Shown: in pieces, positions 62,248 through 64,000 of the stretch | Layout: every line of letters starts with the position of its first letter | Numbering within the stretch: the stretch's first letter is position 1 | NCBI GenBank assembly: GCA_963780045.1 | Contig: CAVZZZ010000001.1 | Location: forward strand, 3,038,001-3,102,000 | Source: JANXQG01 sp963780045 | GTDB lineage: Bacteria > Planctomycetota > Planctomycetia > Pirellulales > Thermoguttaceae | Reading direction: 5' to 3' | DNA: 64,000 nt | Translations under genes and position numbers: made by a program | Notes under the pieces: model-generated | Database searches by the model: none | What the model saw: only the letters and a program-made list of their open reading frames with translations | What the model was told of the DNA's origin: nothing

Positions 62248-63147
62248 TCATGCGCCATCTCCGTTCGCCTGATCTTGCTTCAAGAGCTCGACAAACTTTG
62301 CCGTTGTGGGAGTGAACACCTTCCGCTGCCGGTAGATAATGCCGATTGGACGATGCAGCTCGGGAGCGATCAGGCGAACCGCCGCCAGGGTGCCGTTGCG
62401 GCAAGTGTCCAAGACCGGCGGCTCAGGCAGAATGCTGATTCCGGCGCCGATTTCCACAGCTTGTTTGATCGTTTCGATGTTGTCGAACTCCATGACGATG
62501 CGGATGTCCACGGATCGCTGCCGCAGATACCGGTCGATTTCCTTGCGAATGGTCAAATCGCGGTCGAAGGCGACAAAGTCCTCGTTCTGCAATTGTTCCA
62601 CGGTTACCGCCCCTTCCCGGGCCAAGCGGTGTCCCGGATGGCAGACCACCGCCATCCGCTCGCAGCGTAGCGGAATCACGTCAATATCGGGCGAGGCCGT
62701 AGGATAGGAAATAATGCCTAAATCGACCTCGGCATTGATCACCGCATCAAGAACCTTGTTTGGGCGCTGATATTCCAGCCTGACTTTGGCCTTGGGAAAC
62801 CGTCGCATGAAGTCCTGCATGCAGAGCCGCATGTCATGCAACCCGACCGAGTAAATCGCCGCCACACGGACCAGCCCGCTGATCTCCATTCGCAACGCGC
62901 GGACGCGGGCCTCCACTGAATCAAAGACTTCGAGTACTTCACGAAATCCTTCGTAACATGCCTGGCCTTCGGGAGTTAGAACGAACGGCCGTTTCGTGCG
63001 ATCGACCAGTTGCATGGCAAAGTGCTCCTCCACGCGCTGGACCGACTGCGTCGCGGCCGACTGGCTAACGCCGTTGATTCCGGCCCCGCGAGAAAAGCTT
63101 TGGTGCTGCACAACATCACAAAAGATGCGCAAAGTCTCGATGTTCAT
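62248..63147 (-). CDS. LysR-family transcriptional regulator
   Basis: The 299-residue product has the winged HTH (MNIETLRIFCDVVQHQSFSR, NGVSQSAATQSVQRVEEHFA, QLVDRTKRPFVLTPEGQACY) and the substrate domain (GLVRVAAIYSVGLHDMRLCM, EVDLGIISYPTASPDIDVIP, VCHPGHRLA, EIGAGISILPEP). LysR proteins usually act on a divergent target, but both neighbours are on the same strand, so autoregulation or control of the polysaccharide operon downstream is possible. The ligand is unknown. Confidence 0.95.
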   Translation of the reverse strand: MNIETLRIFCDVVQHQSFSRGAGINGVSQSAATQSVQRVEEHFAMQLVDRTKRPFVLTPEGQACYEGFREVLEVFDSVEARVRALRMEISGLVRVAAIYSVGLHDMRLCMQDFMRRFPKAKVRLEYQRPNKVLDAVINAEVDLGIISYPTASPDIDVIPLRCERMAVVCHPGHRLAREGAVTVEQLQNEDFVAFDRDLTIRKEIDRYLRQRSVDIRIVMEFDNIETIKQAVEIGAGISILPEPPVLDTCRNGTLAAVRLIAPELHRPIGIIYRQRKVFTPTTAKFVELLKQDQANGDGA

Positions 63148-63231
63148 AAGTCTATCTTATCATAAGCAACGCTTATTTCAATAGACTTGCCTTCGCCACG
63201 TCAGCGTTATGAGCCGTGTAAATCGTCATCC

Positions 63232-64000
63232 TCAAGGAGCGAGGCCGGCTTGCGCACGGGCCAACCCGGTCTTGGCGGCGGTGAAATCTGGCTCAATCAC
63301 CAGGGTCTCCTTGTATTGCTCGATGGCGGAATCAAACTCTTGCTTGCGGTGTAGAAGCACAGCCAAATTGTAGTGGAGACGTAGTGGGACCGGAGCGTCA
63401 TAAAGCTCAATCCGTTGCCGCATGTACTTCAACGCAAGCTGAAGCAGGTCGATGGCCGCGTCGATTTCGCCGCGACCGGCCAGCAGCGTGGCCAAGTCAT
63501 TTCGAGCGGCAGCGTCACGGGGCTTGATCTCCACTGCTGCACGATAGTGCTCTATGGCTTTGTTTGGCATCCCATCTCTTTCCAGCGCCTTGCCGAGCTT
63601 GTAGTGGGCCATGAAATTCCGCGACGTGCAATTCAAGGCGTGCGTCCATAGCGTCTCGCTGTCGCGCCAATAGGAAGTCTGTTGCCAGGCGAGTGCGGCA
63701 AGACTCGTCAAGAGCAGCGAGCCTCCGATGGATGCTGTCAAGCTCGTTAACGAGAACCGAACGCTACCGATTGCGCCGCGGCCACGACGGTAAAGCCCCG
63801 CGGCAGACCAAACGACCGCGATGCAAAGTCCGATTTGCGGCAGGTAAACGAAGCGATCGGCCAATACTTCGGTTCCGACCTGGACCAGCCCAATCGTCGG
63901 CACGAGCGTCCCCAGAAACCAGAACCAGCCGACGGCCACCCACCGCGCCGCCGCGCCAAGCCGCCCAAACCGCCGCGGCGGTGATCAACAGCAGCAATCC
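63232..64000 (-). CDS. Membrane protein with C-terminal TPR repeats, 5' end outside window
   Basis: Only the C-terminal part is in the window. Near the right edge it has membrane segments (VAVGWFWFLGTLVPTIGLVQ, VGTEVLADRFVYLPQIGLCI, SLLLTSLAALAWQQTSYWRD), then tetratricopeptide repeats (FMAHYKLGKALERDGMPNKA, IEHYRAAVEIKPRDAAARND, YNLAVLLHRKQEFDSAIEQY). This is the planctomycete TPR O-mannosyltransferase-like layout (VGTE..ADRFVYLP). A break near 63947 is repaired by one CG (GGCGCG-CG-GTGGG gives ARWVAVGWF). Confidence 0.85.

Noticed and set aside
1..64000. tRNA and rRNA genes
   Set aside because: No cloverleaf-like or rRNA-like sequence was recognised by eye on either strand.

Overview
The window looks like a piece of a Planctomycetes chromosome, most probably Pirellulales-like. 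The evidence is GC-rich coding sequence, a giant surface protein with the planctomycete N-terminal LESRQLL motif, two PEP-CTERM tails, small membrane proteins opening with a FSIRSLLLLT-type segment, many FHA and two-component-like proteins, and a dense scatter of short palindromic or tandem repeats. No rRNA, tRNA or CRISPR was recognised.

Layout. 1-5.0 kb: kdpABC potassium pump operon (kdpA cut by the left edge, kdpC with a large insertion). 5.2-9.3 kb: small secreted, toxin-like, Nudix and membrane proteins. 9.4-15.3 kb: ettA and a glcDEF glycolate oxidase operon. 15.4-20.8 kb: cupin, CBS, murD and a UvrA-type protein. 21.0-23.3 kb: receiver plus FHA-GAF histidine kinase. 23.5-30.5 kb: isochorismatase-like hydrolase, a ~1,430-codon surface protein built around a cyclophilin domain that is itself split by another domain, a degenerate receiver, and an SGNH hydrolase. 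30.8-33.0 kb: sugar (KDG-like) kinase followed by pheA. 33.2-46.8 kb: an accessory stretch with two RelE-type toxin-antitoxin pairs, decayed gene fragments, a sugar isomerase, thioredoxin-like protein, mannonate dehydratase, a GloVer-repeat PEP-CTERM protein and a PD-(D/E)XK nuclease. 46.9-50.8 kb: FHA-GAF-adenylate cyclase and an SF1 helicase. 51.3-61.9 kb: a tightly overlapping exopolysaccharide operon (phosphoglycosyltransferase, deacetylase, chain-length protein, flippase, polymerase, three glycosyltransferases, FkbM methyltransferase). 62.2-64 kb: LysR regulator and a TPR membrane protein cut by the right edge.

Two window-wide patterns matter. First, 16 genes carry 21 reading-frame breaks; on inspection every one can be repaired by restoring a single G/C (11 cases) or one GC/CG dinucleotide (10 cases). 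That is more like a systematic consensus error than 16 pseudogenes, so I annotate these genes as CDS across the break. Second, at least a dozen genes contain short palindromic or tandem repeat elements inserted in frame, from several sequence families, some with copies elsewhere in the window. This resembles the in-frame palindromic elements known from Rickettsia and is the most interesting signal here.

Functional links: UxuA and the KDG-type kinase would act in sequence in hexuronate breakdown; the cyclase and histidine kinase share an FHA-GAF front end; the polysaccharide genes form one transcription unit.
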